A stretch of DNA of 64,000 nucleotides, taken from NCBI GenBank assembly GCA_020636005.1, contig JACJYR010000002.1, positions 620,001 to 684,000 on the forward strand, written 5' to 3'. Shown here piece after piece: positions 51,116 to 61,497 of the stretch. The notes under the pieces are model-generated. The model was given only the letters and a program-made list of their open reading frames with translations. It did no database searches and was not told where the DNA came from. The translations under genes and the position numbers were made by a program. The DNA is from Lewinellaceae bacterium (GTDB taxonomy: Bacteria > Bacteroidota > Bacteroidia > Chitinophagales > Saprospiraceae). The first letter of the stretch is position 1, and every line of letters starts with the position of its first letter.

Positions 51116-52573
51116 ATGAAAATCCTCGTCACCGGTGCAAATGGCTATATCGGGCAGCGGCTCATCACCGTCCTGCTGGAACAAGGGCACGAACTGTATG
51201 CCTGTGTGCGCAATAAACAACGCTTCAACGCCGATTTTCCCCAGGGGAAAGTGAAAGTGGTAGAAGTGGATTTCCTTGAACCCCCCAAAGCGAACCAGTT
51301 GCCCCCGGGGATAAACGCAGCCTATTATCTCATCCATTCCATGAGCAGTGGGGGCGATTTTGCCAAAAAGGAGGCTACTGCAGCGCACCATTTCCTGAAA
51401 CTGCTATCCCCTACCCAGTGCCAGCAAATCATATACCTGAGCGGTATCGTCAATGAGGCAGAGCTGTCCGACCACCTCGACAGCCGGCTGGAGGTTGAAA
51501 AAATACTGCGGGCCGGCCCCATCCCGGCCACGGTGCTGCGGGCGGGCATCATCGTTGGTTCCGGCAGCGCCTCGTTCGAAATCATCCGTGATTTGGTGGA
51601 AAAACTACCCGTGATGGTGGCCCCGAAATGGCTGAACACACTGTGCCAACCCATTGCCATCCGCAATGTCGTCCAGTTCCTGTCAGGGGTTTTATTGAAA
51701 AAAACAACCTATGGCCGGGACTATGATATTGGCGGGCCTGAAGTGCTGAGCTACAAACAAATGCTGCTGCAGTTTGCCGGGGTGCGCCACCTGAAACGCT
51801 ACATCCTGGCCGTGCCGGTGATGACGCCCCGGCTATCCTCCTACTGGCTTTATTTCATCACCTCCACCTCCTATGCTTTGGCCGTGAACCTGGTGGACAG
51901 CATGAAGGTCAATGTTGTCTGCCGCCCCAACTCGCTGGCCCAGGAATTGGGCATCGAGTTATTACCCTATAAAACGGCAGTCGGCCTGGCCTTTCGGCGC
52001 ATCGAGCAAAACATGGTGATCAGCAGTTGGAAAGATGCTTTCAGTTCGTTCAACACCGAGCCCGGCTTGATGGAGCATGTGGAAGTGCCGAAGTTCGGCG
52101 TGTTCCGGGATCTGAAAAGCCGGGACATCAATGGCTACACCGACACCGTACTGAACAGAATCTGGCGGATAGGCGGCACGAACGGCTGGTATTACGGCAA
52201 CCTGCTCTGGAACATCCGGGGCTTCCTCGACAAGGTGGCCGGCGGCGTAGGGCTGCGCCGTGGCCGTACCCACCCCGACCAGATAAGCCCGGGCGACTCG
52301 CTCGATTTCTGGCGGGTGCTGGTGGCCGACAAACAGAACCGGCGGCTGTTGCTGTTTGCTGAAATGAAACTGCCCGGCGAGGCCTGGCTGGAGTTTAAAA
52401 TCACAGAAAATGAAGGCCGCCAGCAACTTTGGCAGACAGCCACTTTCCGGCCCCGTGGCCTATGGGGCCGCCTCTATTGGTACGCCGTGTTGCCCTTTCA
52501 TTTTTTCATGTTCAACGGTATGATTGACAAGTTGGCGGGAATAAGCAAGGAGCCACCTCCAAAAAGTCAATGA
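51116..52573 (+). CDS. NAD(P)-binding SDR protein fused to DUF2867
   Basis: This 485-residue protein starts at ATG 51116 (MKILVTGANGYIGQRLITVL), placing the Rossmann GxxGxxG motif at the N-terminus. The frame upstream adds only MAQPCFNN. Residues 1-about 300 form an atypical (NmrA/UPF-like) extended SDR domain with YLIHSMSSGGDF and GGPEVLSYKQML. Residues about 330-480 form a DUF2867 domain (WYYGNLLWNIRGFLDKVAGG; DSLDFWRVL; LPGEAWLEFKI; ATFRPRGLWGRLYWYAVLPF). The fusion is common in bacteria; its substrate is not known, perhaps a quinone- or lipid-like molecule. Confidence 0.9.
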   Translation: MKILVTGANGYIGQRLITVLLEQGHELYACVRNKQRFNADFPQGKVKVVEVDFLEPPKANQLPPGINAAYYLIHSMSSGGDFAKKEATAAHHFLKLLSPTQCQQIIYLSGIVNEAELSDHLDSRLEVEKILRAGPIPATVLRAGIIVGSGSASFEIIRDLVEKLPVMVAPKWLNTLCQPIAIRNVVQFLSGVLLKKTTYGRDYDIGGPEVLSYKQMLLQFAGVRHLKRYILAVPVMTPRLSSYWLYFITSTSYALAVNLVDSMKVNVVCRPNSLAQELGIELLPYKTAVGLAFRRIEQNMVISSWKDAFSSFNTEPGLMEHVEVPKFGVFRDLKSRDINGYTDTVLNRIWRIGGTNGWYYGNLLWNIRGFLDKVAGGVGLRRGRTHPDQISPGDSLDFWRVLVADKQNRRLLLFAEMKLPGEAWLEFKITENEGRQQLWQTATFRPRGLWGRLYWYAVLPFHFFMFNGMIDKLAGISKEPPPKSQ

Positions 52574-52693
52574 TAAAGACATGCCTCCGGCACAAGAAAA
52601 TATTTGTCAGGGAGTGGAATGAATCATGGATAAGGATAGGATTGCCCCTCCCGCAAATTGAAGTCCCTGTAATGGCAAGCTGTGCAGCAGCCA

Positions 52694-52742
52694 AATTCTC
52701 CCATTCACTCATTCTCTCATTCACTCATTCTCTCATCCTCTC
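52694..52742 (+). repeat. Short tandem repeat TCATTCACTCATTCTC
   Basis: About three copies of a unit close to CATTCACTCATTCTCT occur between the SDR gene and the convergent propeller gene. This is simple tandem DNA with no coding role. Confidence 0.7.
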
Positions 52743-52743
52743 C

Positions 52744-53634
52744 TCAAGCCCTCCCATTCACCACCACCAGCTTGTTATCCCCGCTCACGGCCATTCGGGT
52801 CACGTTGTAGATGCCTAGGTTTTTCAGTTCGGCCATTTCTACCCAGGTAGTATCCTTCAACGGGTGATACTTGTAAATGCGGCTGCCCTTCCCCATCAGG
52901 ATAGAGCCGTCCCTCAGTATGACAAAGTCCTCGCTGCCTGCAGGTGTTTTGATGATGGTTTCCACTTGGAGGGTATTGGGATCCATCGCTTTGATGACCC
53001 AGTTGTCCTCAGCAATTTTATGCACATAGACCAACCTGCCGTTCGGGGAAGTCTGGAAGCAGCGGCCAATGTCGGGGGCCAGTTGACGGGTGGACTCGTC
53101 GCGGGTGTCGCCGATGGTCAGGTAGTTGGTGGTGGCTACATTGAAAAGGGCCAGCCTGAAACGGTCGAGCCAATAATAATAGCCGACGCCCCGCAGGTAT
53201 TTAAAGACGGGCTTACCTTTGTCGCGCCGGTCGAGCGGGTATTGCCACAGGCGCTGGGTGCGGTCGGCATCCGTTTCCACCCTGACCACCGAGAAGTAGA
53301 GGTTGTCGGGCGTGGGGCGGGGCGAATACTCCGACTCCGGGGTTTGGGTCACGCGCAGGCGGGTCTTTTTTTCCAGGTCGAGGAGGTAAATGTCCGTTTG
53401 GTTTTCGCCCTGCAAAGCCGAACTTACCAGCAGTTCCGTGTTGCTGAGGAACTGGGGCTGGTTGTTGTAGCCCAGTTTATTGAAATCCGTCAGGAATTGG
53501 GGCGACTGGAACAAGAGGATAGAGTCCACCCATTCCAGTTGAAAAAGGAACAGGTTGGAAATGGGCAAGTCCTGCCCATTCAGGAAACCTGCCAGCAGCA
53601 GGCAGGAAAAAATCACTTTCAATTTTCTTTTCAT
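52744..53634 (-). CDS. Secreted TolB-like beta-propeller protein
   Basis: This 296-residue protein starts at ATG 53634 (signal MKRKLKVIFSCLLLAGFLNG); the longer frame is rejected. WD40/TolB-type strands recur, such as QPQFLSNTELLVSSALQGEN, YLLDLEKKTRLRVTQTPES and CFQTSPNGRLVYVHKIAEDN. It is probably periplasmic. The function is unknown; propellers of this type are scaffolds. A promoter match precedes it. Confidence 0.85.
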   Translation of the reverse strand: MKRKLKVIFSCLLLAGFLNGQDLPISNLFLFQLEWVDSILLFQSPQFLTDFNKLGYNNQPQFLSNTELLVSSALQGENQTDIYLLDLEKKTRLRVTQTPESEYSPRPTPDNLYFSVVRVETDADRTQRLWQYPLDRRDKGKPVFKYLRGVGYYYWLDRFRLALFNVATTNYLTIGDTRDESTRQLAPDIGRCFQTSPNGRLVYVHKIAEDNWVIKAMDPNTLQVETIIKTPAGSEDFVILRDGSILMGKGSRIYKYHPLKDTTWVEMAELKNLGIYNVTRMAVSGDNKLVVVNGRA

Positions 53635-53659
53635 GGTTGTTGTTTTGCAATTCACTGGA

Positions 53660-53686
53660 CAAAGTAAGAAATATTTCACCAAACAA
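53660..53686 (-). promoter_or_regulatory. Candidate promoter of the propeller gene
   Basis: On the minus strand a TTG (53684-53686) is followed after 17 bases by TACTTTG (53660-53666), close to the Bacteroidota -33/-7 pattern, 26 bases before the ATG. Confidence 0.45.
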
Positions 53687-53795
53687 TAGCCCCATTCGGG
53701 GCGAACCTGGGAATTTTGACGAGCAGGAAAAGGCAAAAGTAACCAGGGACTTTCATTTTTGACTTTTTCATTTTCCTGTCGCAACACCACATTTT

Positions 53796-56096
<2,301 letters not shown>

Positions 56097-56112
56097 GGAG
56101 GGCCTGCCACCG

Positions 56113-58476
56113 CTATTCGTACCAGCGGTCATTCCACCAAATACCTTTTTCCTCCATCCGGTACAGTTGGGTCTGCTGTTGCTTGATGAGCAGTTCGTCC
56201 ACCCAGATGGGGCGGTCGTCGCCTTCGTCCAGTTGAAAGGTAAGGGTGAGCCGGCTATTGTCCGATTTTAGCGTAAAAGGACAATCCATCAACACCCAGC
56301 CGCGGGGGTCATAGGTTTTGTCCTGGAACATGACCATATAAAAAGGCTCCTGCAACACTTCGCCAGTCGGAGCAATTTCTCGGAGGCGAAAGCCGGTCGC
56401 CGAGAAGCGGTCTTCGTTGGCAAACACCCAGGCCAGCAGATGGTAGGCGGCACCGGCTTCGGCGTGGGGCACCGGGCCGTCGAAAACGAGGTTGGCCGCC
56501 CCACAGGGGCCTTCAAAAGCACCCGGCCCGAGGCAGGCCTTCGCCGACTTCAGGCTGTCAAAATTTACCAGCACAAAATTCCGTAGGCTGTCCGTGGAAC
56601 GAAATTCGCCCACCTGAAAGAGCGAATCGGCCAGGGCCTGTTGGTTCAGCTGGTGCTTTCGGTTGGCAATGCGGCGGCGGAACGAGTCCAGGTCCATTTC
56701 CCACAACGACCAACCGGGGGTGTCGTGCAACAGCGTGGACTCCTCGGCAAGGTGGCCAAACTGGGCCTGGTCTTCGGGCGAAATGGCCTTGCTGTACAGC
56801 AGCAGCAGGGGCTTCCCGTTGGGGTAATCGTCGAACACCAGCGGCTCCCGGTAAGGCTCGGTCACCATTTGCAACTGGTTGAAAGACTGGTGCCGCGACG
56901 ACCGGGTGAGCATGGCCCCGGTCACCGGCAGCCCCGTCTGCAAGGACAGCACGAGCGACTTCTGCACCGATTCCGTGCCACCGTCCGCCCCGAAATTATT
57001 TGATCCGATATTGTAGTAAGGCACCGGCACAATGGCCTGGTACCGCGCGTAGTCAATGCCGGGAATATCGGTGAACCGCTGCCCAGGAACCAATTCGGGT
57101 ATTTGGTAAAATGACTGCTCCGAATAGACCTGCGGCAGGCTGATGAACAGGTAGCCCTCGTAGAGCAGGACGCCGATGACGGCCACAAATCCCAGCACCC
57201 GCAAGGGCTTCCGCTTCCATTTCAACAGCGTTTTATAAAAAACAACAAAGGCGAGCAGGTTGATGATATAGAAAAAAACCCAGGCAAAGCGCCCCGTTGA
57301 GCGGAACTGCCGCAAGGGCCCGATGTATTGCAGCAGCGGCTCCCAGGTGGCCACCGGCTGGCTGCACGACCAGAAAAACATCACGATGCCCGTGAGCAGC
57401 AGCGGCAGGTAAAACTGCCGTTCCCGCTCGCTGAAGACAGCGAACAGCGGCCGCACTTCCCCTTCCTTCCGGGTTGTTTTTTGGTAAATGACCCGTGCCA
57501 GGTACCAGATGGTTTTCAATAAAAAAACCAGTGTGAAAAAGCCCGCCACCATGCCCACATACGACCAACCCTCGAAGTCGGCTTTCTCGATGGCAATGAT
57601 GTGCTTGTCAATCCATTGGTACAGCGGCAGGTACTGCGAGGTGTAGATGCTCTCCCACCTGGCGCGGTACACCAGGAAGCCGTAGGGCTTGGGGCTGCGG
57701 TCGGCCACGGGGTCGTTGAGGATCATCCAGCCCAGGAACAGGGCCAACGGTGCCAGCACCATGACGGCGTAGTGGAGCGCCATGCGCCCCGCCCTTGCCC
57801 AGGAAAAGTTGCGGAGCAGGGAAAAAAGGAAGTAAAAAGAGATCGTGAACACCGTGATGGCAAAAAAGTAGAAATGGAACAGCGACGCCACAACGACCAC
57901 GGCCGCCACGAACACGTCCACCGCCAGCCGGGGCTTTTTTTCAAACAGCAACAGCCCGTACAGCATGGCCGGGATGACGAACAGCGGCGCCAGGCCCATG
58001 TGCGGGGCAAATCGCATGTTCTGCGGGGACAGCAGCATCAGCCCTATAGCAACCGGCACGGCATACCAGGCAGCAATTTTCAATTCCCTGAAAATCAAGT
58101 ACATAAACACCGCACCCAGCAACATGCACACCAGCAGCAGCAGGTATGCCATACCAAAGACATACTGCGTGATGCCTGGGAAAACCGGGTGCAGCAGTTT
58201 CAGCAGGATGGCATAGCCGGGCAGTTCAGTGGCTGCCACGATGTGTTCCCGGTAGGGATAGTTCATGCCGCCGTACCAGGTGAAGGAGGGGTCGTATTGG
58301 GCATGATAAGCTGCATTGATGGGCGTTTTGACGCCGTCGCGGTACGGCTCCAGGCATTTCGTGGTGCCGACATTTTGGAAGACCGCCCAAAAATGGAAAA
58401 CGATAAATGCGGCGGCCAGGAGGGCCGTGGCCCACAGGCCGCCGTCCCGCTGCCGGGAAGTGTTGTTTTTTGTCAT
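56113..58476 (-). CDS. Large polytopic membrane protein, GT-C-like layout
   Basis: This 787-residue protein starts at ATG 58476 (MTKNNTSRQRDGGLW). The longer frame runs into the fold-back repeat upstream and is rejected. About ten membrane segments lie in residues 14-480, with a first loop (VGTTKCLEPYRDGVKTP) containing charged residues in the place of the GT-C catalytic loop. A C-terminal extracytoplasmic domain of about 300 residues follows. This resembles uncharacterised membrane glycosyltransferase-like proteins, but I cannot see a decisive motif. The function is unassigned. Confidence 0.8.
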   Translation of the reverse strand: MTKNNTSRQRDGGLWATALLAAAFIVFHFWAVFQNVGTTKCLEPYRDGVKTPINAAYHAQYDPSFTWYGGMNYPYREHIVAATELPGYAILLKLLHPVFPGITQYVFGMAYLLLLVCMLLGAVFMYLIFRELKIAAWYAVPVAIGLMLLSPQNMRFAPHMGLAPLFVIPAMLYGLLLFEKKPRLAVDVFVAAVVVVASLFHFYFFAITVFTISFYFLFSLLRNFSWARAGRMALHYAVMVLAPLALFLGWMILNDPVADRSPKPYGFLVYRARWESIYTSQYLPLYQWIDKHIIAIEKADFEGWSYVGMVAGFFTLVFLLKTIWYLARVIYQKTTRKEGEVRPLFAVFSERERQFYLPLLLTGIVMFFWSCSQPVATWEPLLQYIGPLRQFRSTGRFAWVFFYIINLLAFVVFYKTLLKWKRKPLRVLGFVAVIGVLLYEGYLFISLPQVYSEQSFYQIPELVPGQRFTDIPGIDYARYQAIVPVPYYNIGSNNFGADGGTESVQKSLVLSLQTGLPVTGAMLTRSSRHQSFNQLQMVTEPYREPLVFDDYPNGKPLLLLYSKAISPEDQAQFGHLAEESTLLHDTPGWSLWEMDLDSFRRRIANRKHQLNQQALADSLFQVGEFRSTDSLRNFVLVNFDSLKSAKACLGPGAFEGPCGAANLVFDGPVPHAEAGAAYHLLAWVFANEDRFSATGFRLREIAPTGEVLQEPFYMVMFQDKTYDPRGWVLMDCPFTLKSDNSRLTLTFQLDEGDDRPIWVDELLIKQQQTQLYRMEEKGIWWNDRWYE

Positions 58477-58529
58477 GCAGAAGCCGGGTACTTTATAATC
58501 CTGCACGGAAGGTTTTGACAGTGGAAGGA

Positions 58530-58602
58530 TGGTTGATGAGGGTTGATAAGGGTTGATGAGGTTGATAATCAACCTTTATCAACCTCATCAACCCTCATCA
58601 AT
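58530..58602. repeat. GGTTGATGAG fold-back repeat
   Basis: Units of GGTTGAT(G/A)A(G/A) (58530-58567) face units of CAACC(T/C)(C/T)ATCA (58569-58602), giving an imperfect stem of about 33 bases. It lies in the leader of the membrane-protein gene. Confidence 0.75.
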
Positions 58603-58634
58603 TTAATACCACCAGACAAAACCATCCGTGCTAA

Positions 58635-58743
58635 GGATCGAAGGAAAAATAATCCCGATGTTAAATCGGGATTATTTTTAAAAAACCCTTTCAGGGCTGG
58701 GGTTTCAACATCAAAATAGGGAAGTTATTTTTTCATCGTTACT
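58635..58743 (-). repeat. Dispersed two-hairpin repeat family, copy D
   Basis: The reverse complement starts GTAACGATGAAAAAATAACTT and ends TTTTTCCTTCGATCC. It has an AAACCC/GGGTTT hairpin and a perfect AATAATCCCGAT-GTTAA-ATCGGGATTATT hairpin. It is the intact counterpart of the site disrupted in copy A. With the fold-back it fills most of the 58477-58869 gap. Confidence 0.92.
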
Positions 58744-58869
58744 AAATTAAAAGGAGCCGGAGCAGTTGCCGCCATGAAAGGTGCAGCCCCAGCCCACTTT
58801 TGAAAAACGGCCAAAAGTAGGAAAAAAGGCGGGTGAACATACCTGAAAAAATTGTTGTGCCGGACAAGA

Positions 58870-59703
58870 TCAGGAATAGTCCCACTGCCCCAGGTAGGCT
58901 TCCACCTGGTCGAACGGGACGCCCCGCTGTTGTAAAAAGGCCGTCGGCGACAGGCTGGTCACCGCTTTGAAATCTTTGAGGAAATGACTCTGATCGTAGT
59001 AGCCGAGGCGGGAACCGACAGCGCCGATGTTCCCATTGAATTGCTGGCCCAGCAGGAAGATGGAAGCTTTTTTCACCCGGATGAGGCGGGCATAGCGCTT
59101 GGGCGGCAGGCCGATATGCTGTTTGAACTGCTTCTCCACATAGCGGCGGCTGGCGTTGATGTGGCCCCGCAGGCTGTCCACATCCAGGGTGCCGTGATGA
59201 AGAAAAATCTGCCAGATGGCGTGGCGGAGGAAGTGGTTGCCTTCTGGCAGGGCCAGCAACCGGCGCAGCAGGAAGGCATCGAGCAGGGCCGCCGCTTCCT
59301 GAAAGCTGCCGCAGGCACCGACGTCCCTGGCCCATTGGCGCAGCACCGCATCGCCCGACAGCGCCTCCAGTTCCACAAACCGGTCGTTGAGTTCCCACAA
59401 AGGGGTGCGGAAGAGCAGGCCGGGGGTCCAGGGGTACATTTTCACGTACAGCACCTGTGCGCCCGGAGCGGGGGCAGAGATGAGCAAGCCCGTCAATTGC
59501 CCGATAAAGCCTGCCTTTGGCAGCACCGATTGGCTGCTCCCGGCCAGCCCTGCTGCCGATTGGCCCTGCAGGGAAAAGAAAAGCTCCGGATACCCGTCGG
59601 GCACCAAAGACAGGGACTCTGCCGAAGGCCCCGCCCCGATGTGCCAGTAGCCCTGGATGTATTTCCGCAATGCGGGATGTGGAAGTATCCGCCTGAATTT
59701 CAT
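58870..59703 (-). CDS. AraC-family transcriptional regulator
   Basis: This 277-residue protein starts at ATG 59703 (MKFRRILPHPALRKYIQGYW), the usual start of the DUF6597-type AraC regulators with N-terminal sensor. The C-terminal double helix-turn-helix spans about 165-260 (LRGHINASRRYVEKQFKQHI; NIGAVGSRLGYYDQSHFLKD), ending SPTAFLQQRG. Its target is not visible; no catabolic operon is adjacent. It is divergent from nothing close and stands between two T9SS-related regions. Confidence 0.92.
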   Translation of the reverse strand: MKFRRILPHPALRKYIQGYWHIGAGPSAESLSLVPDGYPELFFSLQGQSAAGLAGSSQSVLPKAGFIGQLTGLLISAPAPGAQVLYVKMYPWTPGLLFRTPLWELNDRFVELEALSGDAVLRQWARDVGACGSFQEAAALLDAFLLRRLLALPEGNHFLRHAIWQIFLHHGTLDVDSLRGHINASRRYVEKQFKQHIGLPPKRYARLIRVKKASIFLLGQQFNGNIGAVGSRLGYYDQSHFLKDFKAVTSLSPTAFLQQRGVPFDQVEAYLGQWDYS

Positions 59704-59797
59704 GTGCTGCCAGTTTTTCGTGCAAAGTAAAGGAGGCGGGGGCAGGGGTTGCACGGCAGGAAGGGCAAAATGGCCTTTGGCCCAAAATGGCCCAAAT

Positions 59798-61324
59798 TTA
59801 CGGCCCGTTCAGGATGGCCAGTTTGCCCTGGCCGAGGGTGCCGTTAGGGCCATGCGCCTTTAGAATATAAATACCGGTGGGCAAGTGGCCGGTCGGCAGC
59901 TCTACCCTTATTGGCATCTCATCAAATATCTGGCGGGACACGGCACGGCCCTGCAGGTCATTGATGGAGATTTCCACCGCCTCCAATGCTGATGGCAGTT
60001 CAACGGTGACGGACTGGGAGGCCGGGTTTGGGTAGAACTTCATCACCTCCTTCTCTTTCTGCGCCCGCTCCACGATGCCCGTTATCGGCTCGCACATTAT
60101 AGTGTCCATGCAGCCGTCGTTGGTGACTTTGACGAGCCAGAGGTTGTTGTCCATGCCCAGCGTGGCCGTGCCCCCGGCGATGATGTTGCCGCTGGACAGG
60201 ACGCCCACGCCGCCGAAAAAGTGTTGGTTGATATAATTTAATGGGTACGGGCCCGTGTCGTACCTTGCCCATAAGCTATCGGCGTATTCCGTAAACTTCA
60301 TCAACGACCCGGTAGAGGGGTGGGTATCATTTGGACCGTTAATAAAGCTCCTGCCTGCTGCAATGAAAAAACCATCTGAGGTCTGTTCAATATCAAAATA
60401 TTCCAGCGCCCCCGATAGGTAGTAGGTCTTGCCTATATGTTTTACCCACAGCAGATCAAGATCAGCACTGAACCTGGCGATGGCCGGCTGGACGAGCTTG
60501 TTGCTGGGGTCAATCACCGATATCAGGTACACCCCATAGGTCAAAAACCCTCCCCCGTCGGGCAAGACCATGACCTTGCGGAAATACCCCACCTCCGGGT
60601 CGGGCCCGGAGGCCCAGGACTTCAGCACGTTGCCGTCCAGATCAATGATGCGCAAGGTGGAACGGGAGCCGTTGTTGCCCGTTTGATCCACGCTAGCGGC
60701 CACCACCGTTTGCCCGTCTATGGGTTGCACGTCGAGCATAGCCCCGTCGTCCTCATAGGCACCATAGTAGTTGAACCAGATCGTTTCGCCAAGGCTATCT
60801 ACCCTTCTGACAAAGGCATTGTCCTGGAAGTTGGGCCGCTGAATGGCCCCGTACAACAGGTAACCATCCTCAATGGGCATTATTTCATAGCGGTAATTGC
60901 TCAGGTTGACCGTATCCTCGTACTCCTTAATAAACTCCACTTCCAGGTCTGCATCGGTCTTGATCAGCACGGCACTGTTCCTGTAAAAAGTGGCAGCAGT
61001 GAATGCATAACCTTTGTTGGATGACTTACATGTTTTACCCCAAAAATAAGATACCGCCAGATGATCCCCCAGTTCGTCTAGTATCAAGTTGGAGGCAAGC
61101 AGTTGGCCGGAAGAGTCGAACTTCACCAAAAGGATCCCCTGTTGGGAAAAAGTAGAGTCTCCATAGGCCATGCCAAGTCCTACGATGGTATCGTTATCCA
61201 CTATCATGTCGTACATTCTTTTCCGTGGGTATTCCGTGTCGAGGATGAGGTTCATGCCTGGCTGGGCAATGCACGGCAACAACAAGGCGAATGAAACTAT
61301 TGATGTACAAGTGAAATGTTTCAT
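59798..61324 (-). CDS. Secreted T9SS-sorted protein of unknown function
   Basis: This 508-residue protein starts at ATG 61324 with signal MKHFTCTSIVSFALLLPCIAQ; the upstream extension is rejected. The body (about 30-420) looks like a beta-propeller or delta-60-repeat-like protein (GYAFTAATFYRNSAVLIKTD; GGFLTYGVYLISVIDPSNK; GNIIAGGTATLGMDNNLWLV). The C-terminus is a T9SS type A sorting domain (MKFYPNPASQSVTVELP; LPTGIYILKAHG). It should be surface-exposed or released. No enzymatic motif is seen. Confidence 0.88.
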   Translation of the reverse strand: MKHFTCTSIVSFALLLPCIAQPGMNLILDTEYPRKRMYDMIVDNDTIVGLGMAYGDSTFSQQGILLVKFDSSGQLLASNLILDELGDHLAVSYFWGKTCKSSNKGYAFTAATFYRNSAVLIKTDADLEVEFIKEYEDTVNLSNYRYEIMPIEDGYLLYGAIQRPNFQDNAFVRRVDSLGETIWFNYYGAYEDDGAMLDVQPIDGQTVVAASVDQTGNNGSRSTLRIIDLDGNVLKSWASGPDPEVGYFRKVMVLPDGGGFLTYGVYLISVIDPSNKLVQPAIARFSADLDLLWVKHIGKTYYLSGALEYFDIEQTSDGFFIAAGRSFINGPNDTHPSTGSLMKFTEYADSLWARYDTGPYPLNYINQHFFGGVGVLSSGNIIAGGTATLGMDNNLWLVKVTNDGCMDTIMCEPITGIVERAQKEKEVMKFYPNPASQSVTVELPSALEAVEISINDLQGRAVSRQIFDEMPIRVELPTGHLPTGIYILKAHGPNGTLGQGKLAILNGP

Positions 61325-61497
61325 GCTGCAAATAGGTATTGGGTGCCGGGCATGCGGATGCCCCGTTCTGAACACCAGTTTTTCCAAAACATCAGAGAAT
61401 CAACAACAGGCCGTGGAGATTGTGCAGTTGGCTACTATCTTCCAGGTTGGGGCCTGGCCAACGAGCGGGATGAATTTTTCCCATAACAGCGTACCCA

